DNA of 64,000 nucleotides from positions 1 to 64,000 of the forward strand of contig JBAMDO010000038.1 in assembly GCA_037074765.1 (NCBI GenBank), in the 5' to 3' direction. The position numbers and the translations under genes are program-made. The number at the start of each line of letters is the position of its first letter. The first letter of the stretch is position 1. Under the pieces are notes generated by a model, which searched no databases, was not told where the DNA came from, and saw only the letters and a program-made list of their open reading frames with translations. The stretch is from Mansonella perstans (lineage: Eukaryota > Nematoda > Chromadorea > Rhabditida > Onchocercidae). Positions 12,001-27,000 of the stretch are shown here, in pieces.

Positions 12001-15000
12001 ATTACAAATTAATAAATTAATACTAATGTTTCCTTTGACTAATTAATTAATTTGATAAAAAAAATTTCTATTTTTTTTAACGCTTTAAAAATTTCACATT
12101 TTTTTCAACGACATATAAATGATTACACTGGAAAATAATTAACTTTATAATTTTGCTACTTATTTGTATGTACATCTCATTAGTGCTATAATTTAGCACA
12201 AGGAATTAATTAATAAATTGATTTTTTTCCTGTTTTTTTCCTTTCTTTTATAGGCAAACGTTATAATGTTGACATGTCATCACAATTTTTTCTTATGCTA
12301 CGAAAATTTCTGTACAATCTTCAGTGCATTAGGTTTATTTTTAATTTCTAAATACCAATTCATTTTAATTTTAATAATGTATGTGTGTATGTGTGTGTTT
12401 CGTATGTATGTGGTCTGTATTTGTCTGTGTCTGTGTGTGTGCATGTCTGTGTGTGTGTGCGTGTATGTGTGTGTATGTATCAGTCTGTCTGCATGTTTAC
12501 TTTCAAATAAAAATCTGAAAATTTTTTCATTCTTTAAAAAAAAAATAGTGAAATGTATGTCAAGTATTTATATATATTTGTTATTTATGTGATGCTCTCT
12601 GTCTTGGCCATCATTAGCTCCTAAGAATTGCTTAACTTGGCTGCCTTTTAACACCTTTCAGCAATTTAGATTCGTGTTCAATTAAATGACAATTCTTTTC
12701 TTATTTCTAAATTATTTTTCTTTAGTAATATTATTACATAATCACCCACTGCTCCTTAATAAAACTTTTCCATTTTAACCCTTAAATAAGTTTTTTTTTT
12801 TTAATGTAATAATTTTTTTTCAAATTTTAATCAATAATTTGTAGTTGTTTATTTGAATTTTAATTCTCTTCCGTTTGTCAATATTAACAATGCTTTAAAT
12901 CCAAATAGCTATGATGTTTTCAATATTTTAATATCATCATTAATGATTTCTTTCTTCAAGGGAATATCCCACGTTTATTATCTCGAAATTTCACCACAAC
13001 ATATTTGAGAGTATTCAAATTTGAAAAATTTAAACAAATTGTTAAAATTTCGAATTGAAAAATTGAAAAATTATTTTCGTTCTGAAAATTTCGGACCAAT
13101 GGGAAATTTTAATTGGTAATAAATTAAATTTTTTTTAAAGATTGCAGGAAGAAAAATGTATTAAAATGAAAAGCATAATAAAAGCTTTGTCAACAACAAA
13201 ACGTTTTCCAAGTTTAAATTAACTTTTCAAATTTAAATTGACTCTTTTTCAAATTTAAATAACACTTTTCATTCAACAACACCGGAACAAAAATAACTGT
13301 GCTATTTTTATTTTAGTTGTGCTATTTCGTTTTAACTGTGGGATTTCTATTTTATTAAATAGCTCCAAATTGTTGATTTTGTTAAATGCTATTTCAAAAT
13401 AATAATGTTGATTCATTAAAAATAACTTGAAATCAATTGCCATAATTAAAAATAGTAATAATTGGAACTATTCTATTTCCTTTCGAATAAAATTATTTTA
13501 GTATCACTTAACAAAATGACTATTTCTGATATTACATTGTTATTATTTGTATTCTCGCAATCATTATTGTATCATTATTAGCACTGTCATCATCATTATT
13601 ACAGAAGTAGCCATTAATGAAAAATGATAAGATTTTTAAATGATTGCGCATTCATCTCTTTTTTCCTTCTCCATATTGCGATCTTTATTTCACATAATTG
13701 CCATCTTGAAATTTGTTGACACATTTACGTCGACCATTTTTAATTTTTATTTGATGCTTTATTTACAATTTTGAAACTTTCTTTTTCGTTCTCCAGAATT
13801 AATTAATAAATTAAAATTAAACGAAAAAAAGAGTTATATAAGTGCTAACATGAAGTGGCGCAACATATTTCTTCAAATTTCTTTTTTTCTTTCTCATTTT
13901 ATATCAAAATCACACAAACTACATTGAAATGAAATTGCTCACAAATTTTTGCTTATTTAATTTCAAATTTTCTATAAAACTCAAAATTCATATAAAAGTA
14001 AGGCAAAAAGAAGCACTTCAAATTTCTTCACTCGGCTGCTTCTTTTAGCGCAAAATGAATTCATTCTTATGCTCCGGGCAGGTTTCGAAATTCAAATTTA
14101 ATTTACTGAAAGAGAGCAGTTCCCCCCCGCAAATGGAATTTTCTTGTTGGATTTTGCCTTCCGTAAATATTGATTTTCTTGTTGGTGGCATTTTTGGTGC
14201 TAACATTTCCCGGCATTTTGTTGTAAATTGAATTAATGATACTGTTTAAAAGACTTTTTGAAATTTATTGAATTTTTTTTTGTAAAATTGCAAGAAATTA
14301 TGCAAAATTCTGTATTATTTTTCCTTCAGTATTTTTCAAATCTTTTTTCTATTATTTTCGAAGTAAATAAAAGTTATTAATTTCAATTTTTTTCAATAAA
14401 TTAAATGAGAAAAGAGTCAATTTTCGATTACAGAAATTTCTTGACGTATCTAAAATTAGCTGCACGTGAAATTGCGTGATCGAAGACAAGAAAAAAAAAT
14501 CATTGAAGCTAATTTGGTAAATCTAACATTTTTTGCATTTTTGGCCATAGATGAAAGCATTATTTGTTATTGTTCACAAATTTTTATAGACATGAATTCA
14601 TAACTTTTTTTTTTAGGCTGTTGGACGATGCCAACGCGTGAGGTTCTTTGTCGCGAAAATCTGGAAGAACAAATCCGGAAGCATACTGTTGGGATGACCA
14701 CTGCAACTGCCTTGCTGAATGTTGATGTTTGCGATGATTTAAGCAACAATGATGGTGACAATAGCGATAAAACGATAAACAGATCTACTAAAAATCATGG
14801 ATCATCAAAAATTGTTTCTGCTATCATAGAAACAACAAATTCATATGAACAACAAGATTCCGTAATGGAGCCAACAAACAATGAGCATCCCAGTGAAATT
14901 CAGCCAAGTGATTGCGGTACGCATAAAAAATCTTTAATCAATAATCTTTTCATACCACGGTGTTTTCCTATATTTATATATATACATATTGCAGATTACT

Positions 15001-18000
15001 TTCAGTTTGAAAACATAATTGCCCTGAGACACTTAATGCTTACATAGGAAATCCAATCATATGCCAATATGGCCATCAACTTAACCATTAATATCATTTA
15101 TAGTAATAAGGCAAATCACACCAATACTATGTGTGCGTATGTGTTTGTGATACGGAAATTGAAATTACTGGTTGGCTGATTTTAATAAAATTCTTATTTA
15201 ATTGATTCTGCTTGAAATGAGCGCTATTTTTGTGTATATTTTTAGACGAGTAATATTTTTGAAATTTTATTAGTGTTAATTTTCAAATTTTCATTAATTT
15301 TTTAGATCTAGTAAGTACGAAGTTATCCTTAATTAGTTTAAATTCAAAAATTTTTCAAATTTTTTTCAAATCAGTTTCTTTGTATGTTCAATTTTGTTTT
15401 TCTGTTTTCCATCAAATTTTATAAATGAGTGAAATTATCAGTTACCATCGATTAATCAGTTGCCATTTTTTTATTAAAATTTTGAAATTTGAAAATTTAT
15501 TCATTCTCTGTTGTTACCAATAATTATTAGCTCTGAAAAAAAATTATAATTTGCATTTTTTCTTTTGTTGTGACATATTATTTTTTATTATTTATTGCTA
15601 TATTTACTATTAAAGATATTGTTTATTTGTTGAAATTTACAATTCCTAAAAATTCCCAGGAAGTACTTCAATCATTAAAATATTTTAAAATTTAGGAGGA
15701 AATGAAACGATTGGAAAAGTGCCTTCAAAGATGCATATTTCATCAAAAAAGAGTAATGATTCGTCGTCGAAAACAAGCAGTACTCGATCATTTCGGCAAC
15801 TTCAAGAGATGGTTTCTATATTCTTTAACATTTAAATACTTAATTTTGAAAGCTTTCAAAAATATTTCCAGTTAACATTTTTCAAATGTTAAATGATAAA
15901 TTGATTGAAGTAAGTTATCATTTTTGTCATTCTTGTCTATTGCTATTATTATTCTCGCTATCATTTTCAATATTAGGTTTACTATAACAATTATAATAAT
16001 TATTATTAACAATTTTTGATTTTATTCTGCGCAAGTCTTACTGCAGTAATTTGACATTGAAACAGCAAGCATTACGAAGTGAAGTACATGTATTAAGAAA
16101 AAATTATACTCTATTCAATGGATATGAATTTTTAAAATTTTAATTAAATTTTGGTAAATCTTCAATATCTAGGCGTTAATGGTGTTTGATCGTAAAAATT
16201 GGATTCCTGAAAAGTATGAAATAATTGAAGTAGAATTATGCCGTGATCCTGTTCTTGGACTTGGAATTACAGTTGCTGGTTATGTTCATAAGAAAGGTTT
16301 GTTTAGGTTCTTTTCCTTAATGCAAATAGATTTCTTTCTTTTAATTTTAAAATGATTGCTTTTAATTTCTTTTATAAGAGAAATTTTTTTAATTTTTTAA
16401 ATGATATAAAATAGTGTTTTTTTTTAATATAAGGAATTTCATTACTAAAAAAAAGGCTTAAGAAATTTTAATTTAGAAATTCTATGGCGCCATAATTTTA
16501 TTGCAAATTTGAACAAATACTGAAATTAAATAATACTAAATCAAAAATCGAATTTTAATTGGAAATGAGATTCACATTTGAAAGTGTTATAAAAAAAAAG
16601 ACAAAGATACCGTAATATTCGTTCGTATTTGAAATACACTGATTCAATAAAGTCAATTTTTTTTCAATTCAAAGAAATACGAAATTACGATGCTTTCGCT
16701 TCATCCTTACTAAAATTGATTGAAATAATTATTAAGCAATGAGAGTAATGGAAGATAGAAAGTAAATTTGCACCAGTTACTTTATCATCAATAATTTAAA
16801 CTTAATCATATTTTAAGCCTTAAAAGAGCAAAGTATAATTAGGTGCTTTATTTTTCATACATTCTTATACGTGTTAATATTTCAAATTATTAGTTTTTAA
16901 AACGCCAATGCTACAATAGTTTCAATCTAATCAAATACTTTAAAATACTTTGATTTCAATTGCAATATATTCAAGTACGTTTTTTTCTTTTTTTCACTAA
17001 CAATTACAACAGTTGCTTATATCAATGCTTACATTAATGTATTCGTAATTTATGGATAGAAATCTGATTAGCTGAAAAAAATTCTTGAAGAACACTTTTT
17101 CATAATGGTAGAAAATGTGAAATTGTAATGATATTTACCGAAAAAAAAAAGAAAAACAATCCAGTTTCTTGAAAATGGTGCAAACGAGACAAATTTTTAA
17201 TTTTATAGACTCATTTCTCTCTTGAAGATATGGGTGAGGCTTAAAATTGTATTTTGTGAAAAGAAAGGCAAAAAAAGAAAACTAACCAGCCACGCAAAAA
17301 GCCAATAAAGTGGAGCAACACTATTTGCTATATCTAGCTTAGGCTTGAAAAATTATACAGATAAGTATATGTGTGTATCGACCTTTAAAAAAGGAAAGAC
17401 TTCAACTGACAATCAACAGCAATCTATTCCAATTTATCCAATTTAGCATCCATCCGTCATGAAATGCTAATGATGTGACACATCCAACGTTTCAGTGCCA
17501 TTTGCATCTCAGGTGAATCAAGTGGACAATTTTAAACGATTCAATTTTTTTGCAAATTGAAATTTTGTATTTTACTCATTGAATTTCTAAAATTCTCATC
17601 CTATCATTGAAGAATTTCGAAGGATGTAAATCTTGTTTCATTTATTTCTTTAATTAATTCTTTTTTAAAAAGAAAAAAAATACAAATTTATTTTGTTTCC
17701 GTTTTAAATATTTACTTTGTGTATTTTTTTTTAATTAGTTTTTTCAGTTAGTTTAGTTTTTTTTTGTTTACATCTTTGTCATCTATGTTTATAGATTTTA
17801 TCATCATTAATTGCTAATCATTATGATGATTGACAGTTTCGCGAATAGGAAACTTGCAATTATTCGTAGTGTAAGAAAATTTATTTTAATCTTTAAAATA
17901 CAACGAGAAAGAAAAAGTTTGTTAGTTTATGTTAATTGCAAATTTTCGTCAATTATTTCTCTTCTGATAAATTATATTATACACTAATTGTTTCTCTTCC

Positions 18001-21000
18001 ACTAATTTCATTATAAGTTTATTTCGTTTTTTTTTCTTACTTTTTTCTTCACATTTAGCAGCAATGTGGAACTGATAGGCTATCCATTGATTAATGTTAT
18101 TTTACCAAAACAACAAATGTCATTAATCATGACAATTATAATGCAAAAAAAAAGAAAAAATCCTCTTCTTCTCTCTAAGAGACACTTAATTTCAAATTTT
18201 GAAACTATTGAAAAAAAAGAAATAGACAGGGAAGAATATTGTTTATATGAACTTTATGAGCTGCGTTTTCTCACTAATTTTTTTTTGCAAAATTTTTTCC
18301 TTCAAAAATATTCGAAAATCACTATTAAAAACTTTTTTTTATTTGAAAAGTTGTTTGATTTTCAAATTGGTTTTTAAAGTTTGATATAATTTTCAAAGTC
18401 TATGAAATATAATTTAATTATGAAAAAAATTAATATTAGAATAAAAAATTCCGCTTGAACAAAAAAGTTTGATTTTTTTATTTATATTTAGTGTATTTGA
18501 AAAAAAAAGCCATCAATCAAATTTAATACTCAAATTTTTGATTTTTAAAATTCATTTTGCATTCCTTCAAATTTTTTACAACAACTTTGCATTGAATGTT
18601 TTTTGAAGTGCGTCCAATGGATGATAGATATGTCATTTCAGAGGAGATCAGTGGTGTTTTCGTGAAATCATTGGTGCCCAATTCGAATGCTTTTCATTCT
18701 AGAAAGATACAATTAAACGATCTTATATTTGAGGTTTGCATTATTGATACAAAATAAGTTCTGCCTATGAAATTAAACTTTAAATCAAATTAATTAATAA
18801 CTTTTATAAAAATTTGTTTTACTTTTTAAATAGTTAAATTATTGGTAGCATTCAAATGTAAATTTATTGGTTTAATTATTTTTGTTTTTTTTCCCATACT
18901 CTTTCAACAATTTGAATTTATTTAAAAAAAAGGAAAGCAAACTGTAAGAAAAAATCTGCTGAAAAGAAATCTGGATAATGTTCTTTCATTATGCAAAACA
19001 ATGGATGCACTTTGACATATCAAATTTAGAATAAAATTTTGGAAAATTTCAATTTAAAACTTTTATAGGCGAAAAAAATGCTATTAAATTTTTTTTACTT
19101 TTGTACTTTTATATCTTTTCAAATAATTTAAGCAAAATTTTCTTACTTTGATCTTTTTATGATGCAATTTCATCTGCCAATTCAATGAGCATTCTTGTTT
19201 CTCACTTCTGCTTCTACTGAATTCTAATGGTCTAACGGAAGCAATTGGAAAAAAAAAAACTTAAACATTTTTATTTGCCCTTTTGGCCTTATTGGGGACA
19301 TTGGGCGTGTTTTTCATTTCTTTTCCACTCTGGTGTTAAAAAAAAAAGCTTCAAAAAAGGACCTAAAATTCGAAATCAAGCGGTTTTTTTTCTTTCTTGT
19401 CATTTGAATAAAATATGGCCCATTTTGAAGTATTTCGAAACAGAAATTTGTCTTCCATTTTTGAATTTGCTCATTTTGATAGAGAAAAGAGTAAATTTCA
19501 ATTTTATTTGTTATTTTGATGGACGAATCTAAATCTAATTTAAGAAAGAAAATATCGAAGTGTAACAATTTGATTATTCCTAATTGTTATTTCGAAGTTT
19601 CATTTTGATCATTAAATGATAAATAATCGTAAACGATAGTTTTGACGACAATTAAGATAACCTGATTAAGTATTTAATTTGAAGGCGAGTGGTTTTATTT
19701 CATTCTAAATAAATTTTGCTCATTTTAAATTTATATTGAAAAATTTTCTTCCATTCACTCATATCAGTCAAATTTATAATTGCTGTTATTTCATGCATAA
19801 ATACGATAGTATTATTAAATTCTAGGTTAAATACATGAACTTGCAAAGGAAATGAAGATTATATTCTTTTATTAGTTTTATTAAGCTTTTATTACTAAAC
19901 ATACCTACTGTTTGATATTTTTTGATATCTTTGGTGATAATTAATTAATCAAATTTTTTAATCTTTTCATCGGAAGACTATTAATTTGCTTTTGATTAAA
20001 TTAAGCTTCAATGAATGCTACAATTAATTAACATAAAAAGACAATTCCTCCTTTTTTTGCATCAGAAATTTCATTCTTATCTTTTATATTCATAACAAGT
20101 AGTTCTTTTCAATGAATATTGAAGCGCGGGATTTATTTGAATTAATCATCATTTTAAAATGAAATAGAAAATTGAACGAAAATTGATTAATCTCAACTTT
20201 CAACCTGCTCACAACATTTTAGCTGCAATTATAGGTCAAGGGTTAATTGATTTTGATGCAAATGTAAGATACTATGAAAATAATAGTTTAGTTATACTAC
20301 TTGACTTGTGCAGTATATTTTAGCAGTTATGTTGGATTTTTATGTATGTAGTTTATGGCTGTTAGGAAAAAACATCATTTTGATCTGTTTCATTGATAAT
20401 GACAGTTAGACGCATTCATTCGTTGCAGGTGAATGATAAATCTCTGGAAGGTTTAAATCATAACGAATCAATACGGACATTAGTGAGTAGTGAAACAAGA
20501 GTGAAAATAAAATTAGTTCGTTTTTTACCTGATTCACCGCAAGCTGAATGCCTTACAATGCTCCAAAGACAGGTAAGTGATTCATTTATTTTTCACTAAT
20601 TGTTATTTTTCACTAATTGAATTATTTTTATTGTTTAGTTATTCAATTATATAATAGCTAATTAATTATGTGATCATTTAAACAATTAGCATAAAATAAT
20701 TGGAAAGTAAATTAATTGGCGATGTATTGCTGTGCTTACTTTAGAAAAGCTTAAATTTATGAATTAAAAGGAATATTTAAATGGTTAAAGATCATGTTAC
20801 CATTTATCTAAATTTTTTTTTTTTTGTATTTTGTAGATTATCTTGCGGGGAACAAACCTGCTAATTTTATTCTTGCTTTTTTCTTCAGAGTCTATCGTTA
20901 AATCATAGGAAGAGTAATTAAAACTTTTCCCCCAATTTAGTGTCAGAAATTTCTTTGTTTATCCAAAAGAGAGCTAAATTTAAGCTATATTTCCTGTATT

Positions 21001-24000
21001 TTACAACTAGATAGTTGTTCTACAGGAAGCAAAGAGTCATGTGGTAAATGTACAGAGTACGCTACGTGATGTTGTAGCAGATTGGAAACATCGACTTGGT
21101 TCTGAATATGAAGTGATCAGCGTGGATTTGATTCCGGACAAATGCGAAGATGGCGGTCTTGGTATTTCACTAGAAGGTACAGTCGATGTTTTGAATGGTG
21201 CACAGCTTTGTCCACATCATTACATCGATTCACTTAGGCCTGGTGGACCAGCTTCTTTCTCGAATGCTCTTCGCTCAGGTGACGAATTACTGCAGGTACA
21301 ATTTCTCATGCAATTGGCGATTCTACAAAAATTTTCATCGAAAGCATCAACTTTCAAGAAAAATAATAAATTTTCCGATTCATTTCATGTCTAATCGATA
21401 TTTCCTTCTTTCTTTACTCTTCATAAAAAATTTTTGACCTTTAACCTTTATATGTCAAATAAGTTCCTAAAACAGAAATTTTTATGCAAAAATTACAGGC
21501 CAATGATGTAGTATTATACGGAGAATCGCATGTAACCGTGAGACAAGCTCTAATTAAGGCTGCCTCTACTACACAACGAGTTAGGCTTACAGTAGCAAGG
21601 AAGATCCAAACTGTGAATGTATTCATGCCAGGGCATAAGGAAAGTCTTCCAATTGCATATCCTTTATTAGCTGCCACAGATGATCGCTTTGTCAAGGTTG
21701 GCTCGATCATATTATTTTTTAAATAATCATGTCTTTCAATTATTATAATTTCATAAATTACAATTCGTTGATTGATCTGTTGATTTATTAATTGATTTCT
21801 TCACTGATTTGATTGAAAATGAAATCAGTTGAATTGATCGATTAATTTTTCCATATCATACTCTTTCGTTTGCTTTTTAATTAATTAATTAATAATTTAT
21901 GCAACTTTCACTTGAGACATTAAAGTTTTTTTCTTTATTTCATACTTTCCTTCCATTTACATTGACAACAATGTTTCCTTTTTACTTTGCTTTTTTAAAA
22001 TTTTTTACATTGTTGTTGTGTTTATTTTCATTCGCCTGCACAAATGCAAATTCATTGGCAACCGAACGAACGCTTTTTTAACACTTTTGCAAACGCAATG
22101 ATGGACAGTTTTTTAAGTATCATATGTTGAAATTGTCATTTATTAAAAGTATATAAATCTTTTCAAAGATAATTTCAGGCTAAATCAGAAACATGTATAG
22201 TGAAAAGTTTAGATTCAACGATAACTATTTTAGAGCAGGTATTATTTTCCTTCAATTTTAAATTATGAATTTTGAAATTTAATGGAATTTCAGTAGTTGC
22301 AAATTCAGATGCTAAGTTAAATAGAGAAATAAGATGAAGTAAAGTGGAATTATCATTAAATCAATTTATTTTGTTAATCCATCATTCGTTCATAATTATT
22401 TAGGCTTGCAGTTGTAGGCAAATAGATTTTCAGAATTCATTTGATGCATCGATAATATCCATTTCAGGTATCCCGGCGCTTACGAAGCCGATCATTACAG
22501 TTATTCAATGGATTAGCAATTTGGCGCTGTGTACCAATCGTAGTGCAATTGGAGAAGGACAGTCGTGGTTTGGGATTCTCAGTTGTTGACTATCGGGTTA
22601 GTATTTATATGTCGAATTAGAATATTTTAATTTAGATGATTTTTTGTTAATTTTCTAAGGAATGTAATATTTGAATAATTTTATAAAAATATATTCATTC
22701 TAGGATTCAGTTTATCCAGGCCAATCTGTAATTGTCGTACGATCACTTGTACCGGGTGGCGTAGCACAAGCAGATGGTCGTATAATCCCTGGTGATAGGT
22801 TAATGTTTGTAAACGATGAGGATCTATCAAATAGCACACTGGAACATGCAGTTGCTGTCTTGAAATCAGCTCCTGATGGCCTAGTTCGATTAGGCATTGC
22901 AAAGCCAATACCCATTGAGGAGGTCCTAATATTTTTTTTTTCATTATCATTATTCAACCAGAAAGAAGCAGAATTTTATAGACTCCAAACAACTCATTCA
23001 CTGATTGATTTATTTGCGTCATTGAGAAGACGTCATCATTAGCTAATATATGAAAGGAGCCTTTAGTGGAGACTAAAGGATCAACAATCTATTACCTACG
23101 AAATGAACTGCTTCTTCAAAAGGAGTTTAAATAATACTGTTGATTTATTTCATGCTTTTTCCTCGGTGTTTTTCTGAATTATTCACTATATTTTTTCGAG
23201 AATTATTGATATTTTTTAGTCACTCTTAGCTAATTTTCTTTCTTTCTCTTTTTTTCCCTTTCTCTCCTCCTATCCTTGTCGTTTTTTTTCCTTTCAATGA
23301 ATTAACAAATAAATTGGAAAAAATGAATTTTCACACTATCAATAATAGTTTTTTTCATTTGGAACTTCTTTTCTCTCAGTATTTTATATTACTATATATC
23401 GTATGTGATAAACGTCTAAATTTAAAATATTTAATAAGCGTTACGTCACGTATTTGCTTACATTTTCTCCATGGTTTTTTTTTTTTTTATCTGTTGCAAA
23501 TTATTTCAAGTCTTAACAATTCGATACTGACACTGAAATAATTAATTCATCGTAATTAATTAATCTACAATAATTTTATTATAATTGTATTAGAGCAAAA
23601 AAAGAAAAAATTTCATGCTTTACTTACATTTTCATTTCTGATTAAAATGAAAGAATTTTCGATTGTTTAATTGAATAAATGTAATAGTAATAATTAAAAG
23701 AAAGTTTGTAATTTGTCATTATTCAATTTACTGAAGAAAAGAGAGTAAGACAGAAGGAACAATAAAGCAATCATATTCCCGAGATTTCCTGTAGATTTCT
23801 TGATTTGAATATTGAATTAGTTAATTGCAAAACATAACTTTTTTTTTTATAAGCAAAAAATTCTACAAATAAACTCACCATAGCCGATAAAAATTGATTG
23901 TCCTCGTCATCTTGCTTTACTATTGAAATAAATAAATTGCTTTTCTTTCAGAGTCAAAGTTTATATTCAGATTAGATAAATTTATCTTGAATAATAAAAT

Positions 24001-27000
24001 AGAATGACGATGATAACGAGTGCTTTTGTTGTATCCATTATTTCCTGAGATTTGGATTCATTTTTGTCAGTGCATGTTTTTGTCTTTAGAAAAATAATTT
24101 GCCAAAAAATGACAGAACGAATCACTGTCAGTTAAACTGTCCCAACTACTTCCAAATAGATACAATTAAAACAACCATTCCAATAATTCATTGAAATAGG
24201 ATCAAACAAACAGACCGATAATGGGTGGGCAGCTTCTCGATTCAGAAAATTTTTACTTTCCTAAAAATTTAATTCAAAAAATATCCTGCATTGCTGTTCT
24301 AGTAGTATCATAATTGAAATAGAAATTCTTCTAATATTTTCATTGAATTTTTTTTTTCATAAATTTGAAGTTGAAATTCATTTTTAAAACAAAGTTTTCT
24401 TTCATCTTTAAAAAAACGAAAAAAAAACAGAAAGATTGAAATGAGGAGAAAAGAGAGGTTAGAAATGAAAGAGTTTGAAATAATAGAATTAATTAAAAGT
24501 GAGAATGGTAATGGAAAAAGAGAGAAGGAGAGAAAAAGTAAGAGAGGCAAAAGAGAGCTTATATAGATATTTGGTTGATGGGAGGTTGGAAAAAAAACAA
24601 AATAACAAAATTTTCAAATTGTTGCAAAAGTATTAAATTTAGTTTACCCTAAGGCTTGTTTCTATGAACTTATATGTATTAATTATTTGTTTGTTTTATT
24701 TTTCTAATTGATTCTTTCACTAATTAATGCTATCACCATTTTTTATCTGTTTATAAGCTTTTTTTTACAGTGTGGCAATGGAACAAATGGTCATTCACCG
24801 CTTATTTCACGTAGTGAACGTATACTTGCAAAAGAAAGCTCACCACGATCACGTCGACGTCATCGCAAACAAGTAAGACTTTTTTTTTTTACTTTAAATA
24901 GCAAGAAATATTATAACAATAAAACATTAAAATTATCAATATTGTTAGCATTAAAATTCAGCTACATGCTGAATGCATTATTTACAGCTATTCCCATTCC
25001 TTACTGCACTATCACTGCATTGATATCTAATAGCTATGACATTGAGAATTATCTATTTTTAAAGCATTTAAAATCACTTTCATGCTTTCTTAATAAGTGC
25101 ATTTCATTTTTCGATTTATAAAAATTTCAAATCATTAACAAAAGTGAAGTAAATTTATAAAAAAGCTTATTAAATATCAGTGCTATCAGTAGATTCAATG
25201 CTAATTGCTTCATTTATTGAAAGTAAAAGCATACAATTTAAATGAAATACTAAATAAAAGGACAAGTACTATAAGTACAGGATCTTTCTTTTTTTTTTTT
25301 TTTTTTATAACAAATTTTAAATTGATTTTTTTGCGATTCGTCATCATGTTGAAGCTAATTTCTTGGCTTTACAAAAAATTTGGAGAATTTCATCAACGTT
25401 AAATGAATCCATTGAGCTTTCGTAGTGAATTTTTCAAGTGCACAGAACTGCTCGTATTCTTTATTCCAAAGTTCATCTGTGACGTAGCAAGTTTCAATGG
25501 CAACTGTGAGATTCTCAAGACGTAGATTTTAGTTAGAATGTCCTTCTCTTAGATTGGATGACCTCGTAAGGCTTATTGCTAATCTCTATATCTGATCGGA
25601 TTTGAAGTAAAAATTGTCATGCTTCTAGAGATGTTGTCCGAAGTCTAACGGACTCCTATAATCCCCATGGACATTCACTTTGTCCTAACTCTTCGTTTGG
25701 GACCTGTCCGACATGGGCGATCCTGCCAGAGCAAATACTTCATCGTCAGCATTTAGCTCACAAATGCCAGTTCGCAGCAAAATAAATAATTAACTGATTT
25801 GTAGGTATAGAAAGTATTAAAAATTCACTCATTCATTTCTTTCTTTTCCAATCTTATAAATATTAAATAAGCAATTTTTTAAATTATTCTTATTTTATGT
25901 AAATCATTTTTTCCGATGATATCCAATGGATTGGCTGTATTTTTCAAACAAATAGAATGCAGAAATTTTAAAAGAATTTTAAAAAATTTTTGAAAAAATC
26001 TTCTCTAAAAAGTAATTATTTCATTAAATAAATGTGATAAACTTTTTACATAATTTTTTACGACAATTTTTTCACATAATTTTTTTACATAATTAAGTTT
26101 TTTACGACACTGTAATTGATAAAATGATCAAAAATGAATGAATTATTAAATTTGCTTGAATATTTCAGAAATTGGAATACAATAAATTTCTTAAATACCA
26201 CGCTAGTATCATTGCAGTGTTCCGACATTGGAATCCAGAAATTTGATTGCAAATGAGCACACTGAGCTGATTGGAATAGTTGTTAAACATGTAATTTAAA
26301 AATATAAAAATAGCTATCTTATACATCATTGACAAGACTGCATGAAAAGCTGTATCAAGCACTAGGGTGACGGACACCTTTGTGTTTGAGGCAAAAATGG
26401 CTAACACCGTGGCTAACTAGCTAACTGCATCAAATTAATTCGCTAATTCATTTCAAAGATTTCATTGAACTTATTTGGAGTAATTTATTTTATTGCAAAC
26501 ATAAAATCTAAATTTGTTGCACTAATAGGTGTGGATCAGTTTAGACCACGTAGAATTTGTTTGCTGTAATAATATATGAGAATTAGACTGGAAGAAACAA
26601 AATTTTGCTTGTTATGCTTAATGTATGAGGATTAAACCAAAACAAACGGCGGACTTTGCTCAATTGTACATTATGTTTAGCCAAAAGATTAGGCTAAGAT
26701 CACTTCGTTTCATTTTATGATTGCAGAAAGGAAATTTATGAATTTTTTTTTAATGATTTTCTAATGAATGATTTAAGGCTTTGCTTGAAAGGGGAGAGGA
26801 AGTGGACGTAACGAATGCCTATGAATGTAAAATAAAAGGCCTCAAGAGACCATCTTGACATTAATTGCAATTGAAGACCTTTTACTGCTACTGGAAGTGC
26901 ACTTAAAATTGCATCACTAAAGAACAGCTTTAAAGTTACGCTTAAATTTGAATCTTTCAATCTCAGTCATTTATTTAAGTATTCATATCCAGTATTTGTA

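Noticed and set aside
12254..12350. Possible terminal exon after TTTTATAG in mpz-1 intron 8
   Set aside because: It keeps the frame for about 35 codons but has no domain character and is followed by a microsatellite; exon 14617 joins the same phase and continues the protein.
18066..18377. 103-codon open frame between two PDZ exons
   Set aside because: Leu/Lys/Phe-rich, low-complexity composition, no splice borders compatible with the neighbours, no recognised domain.
19245..19568. Overlapping open frames on both strands
   Set aside because: Both are Phe/Lys/Ile-rich products of poly-T/poly-A sequence; overlap on opposite strands argues against both.
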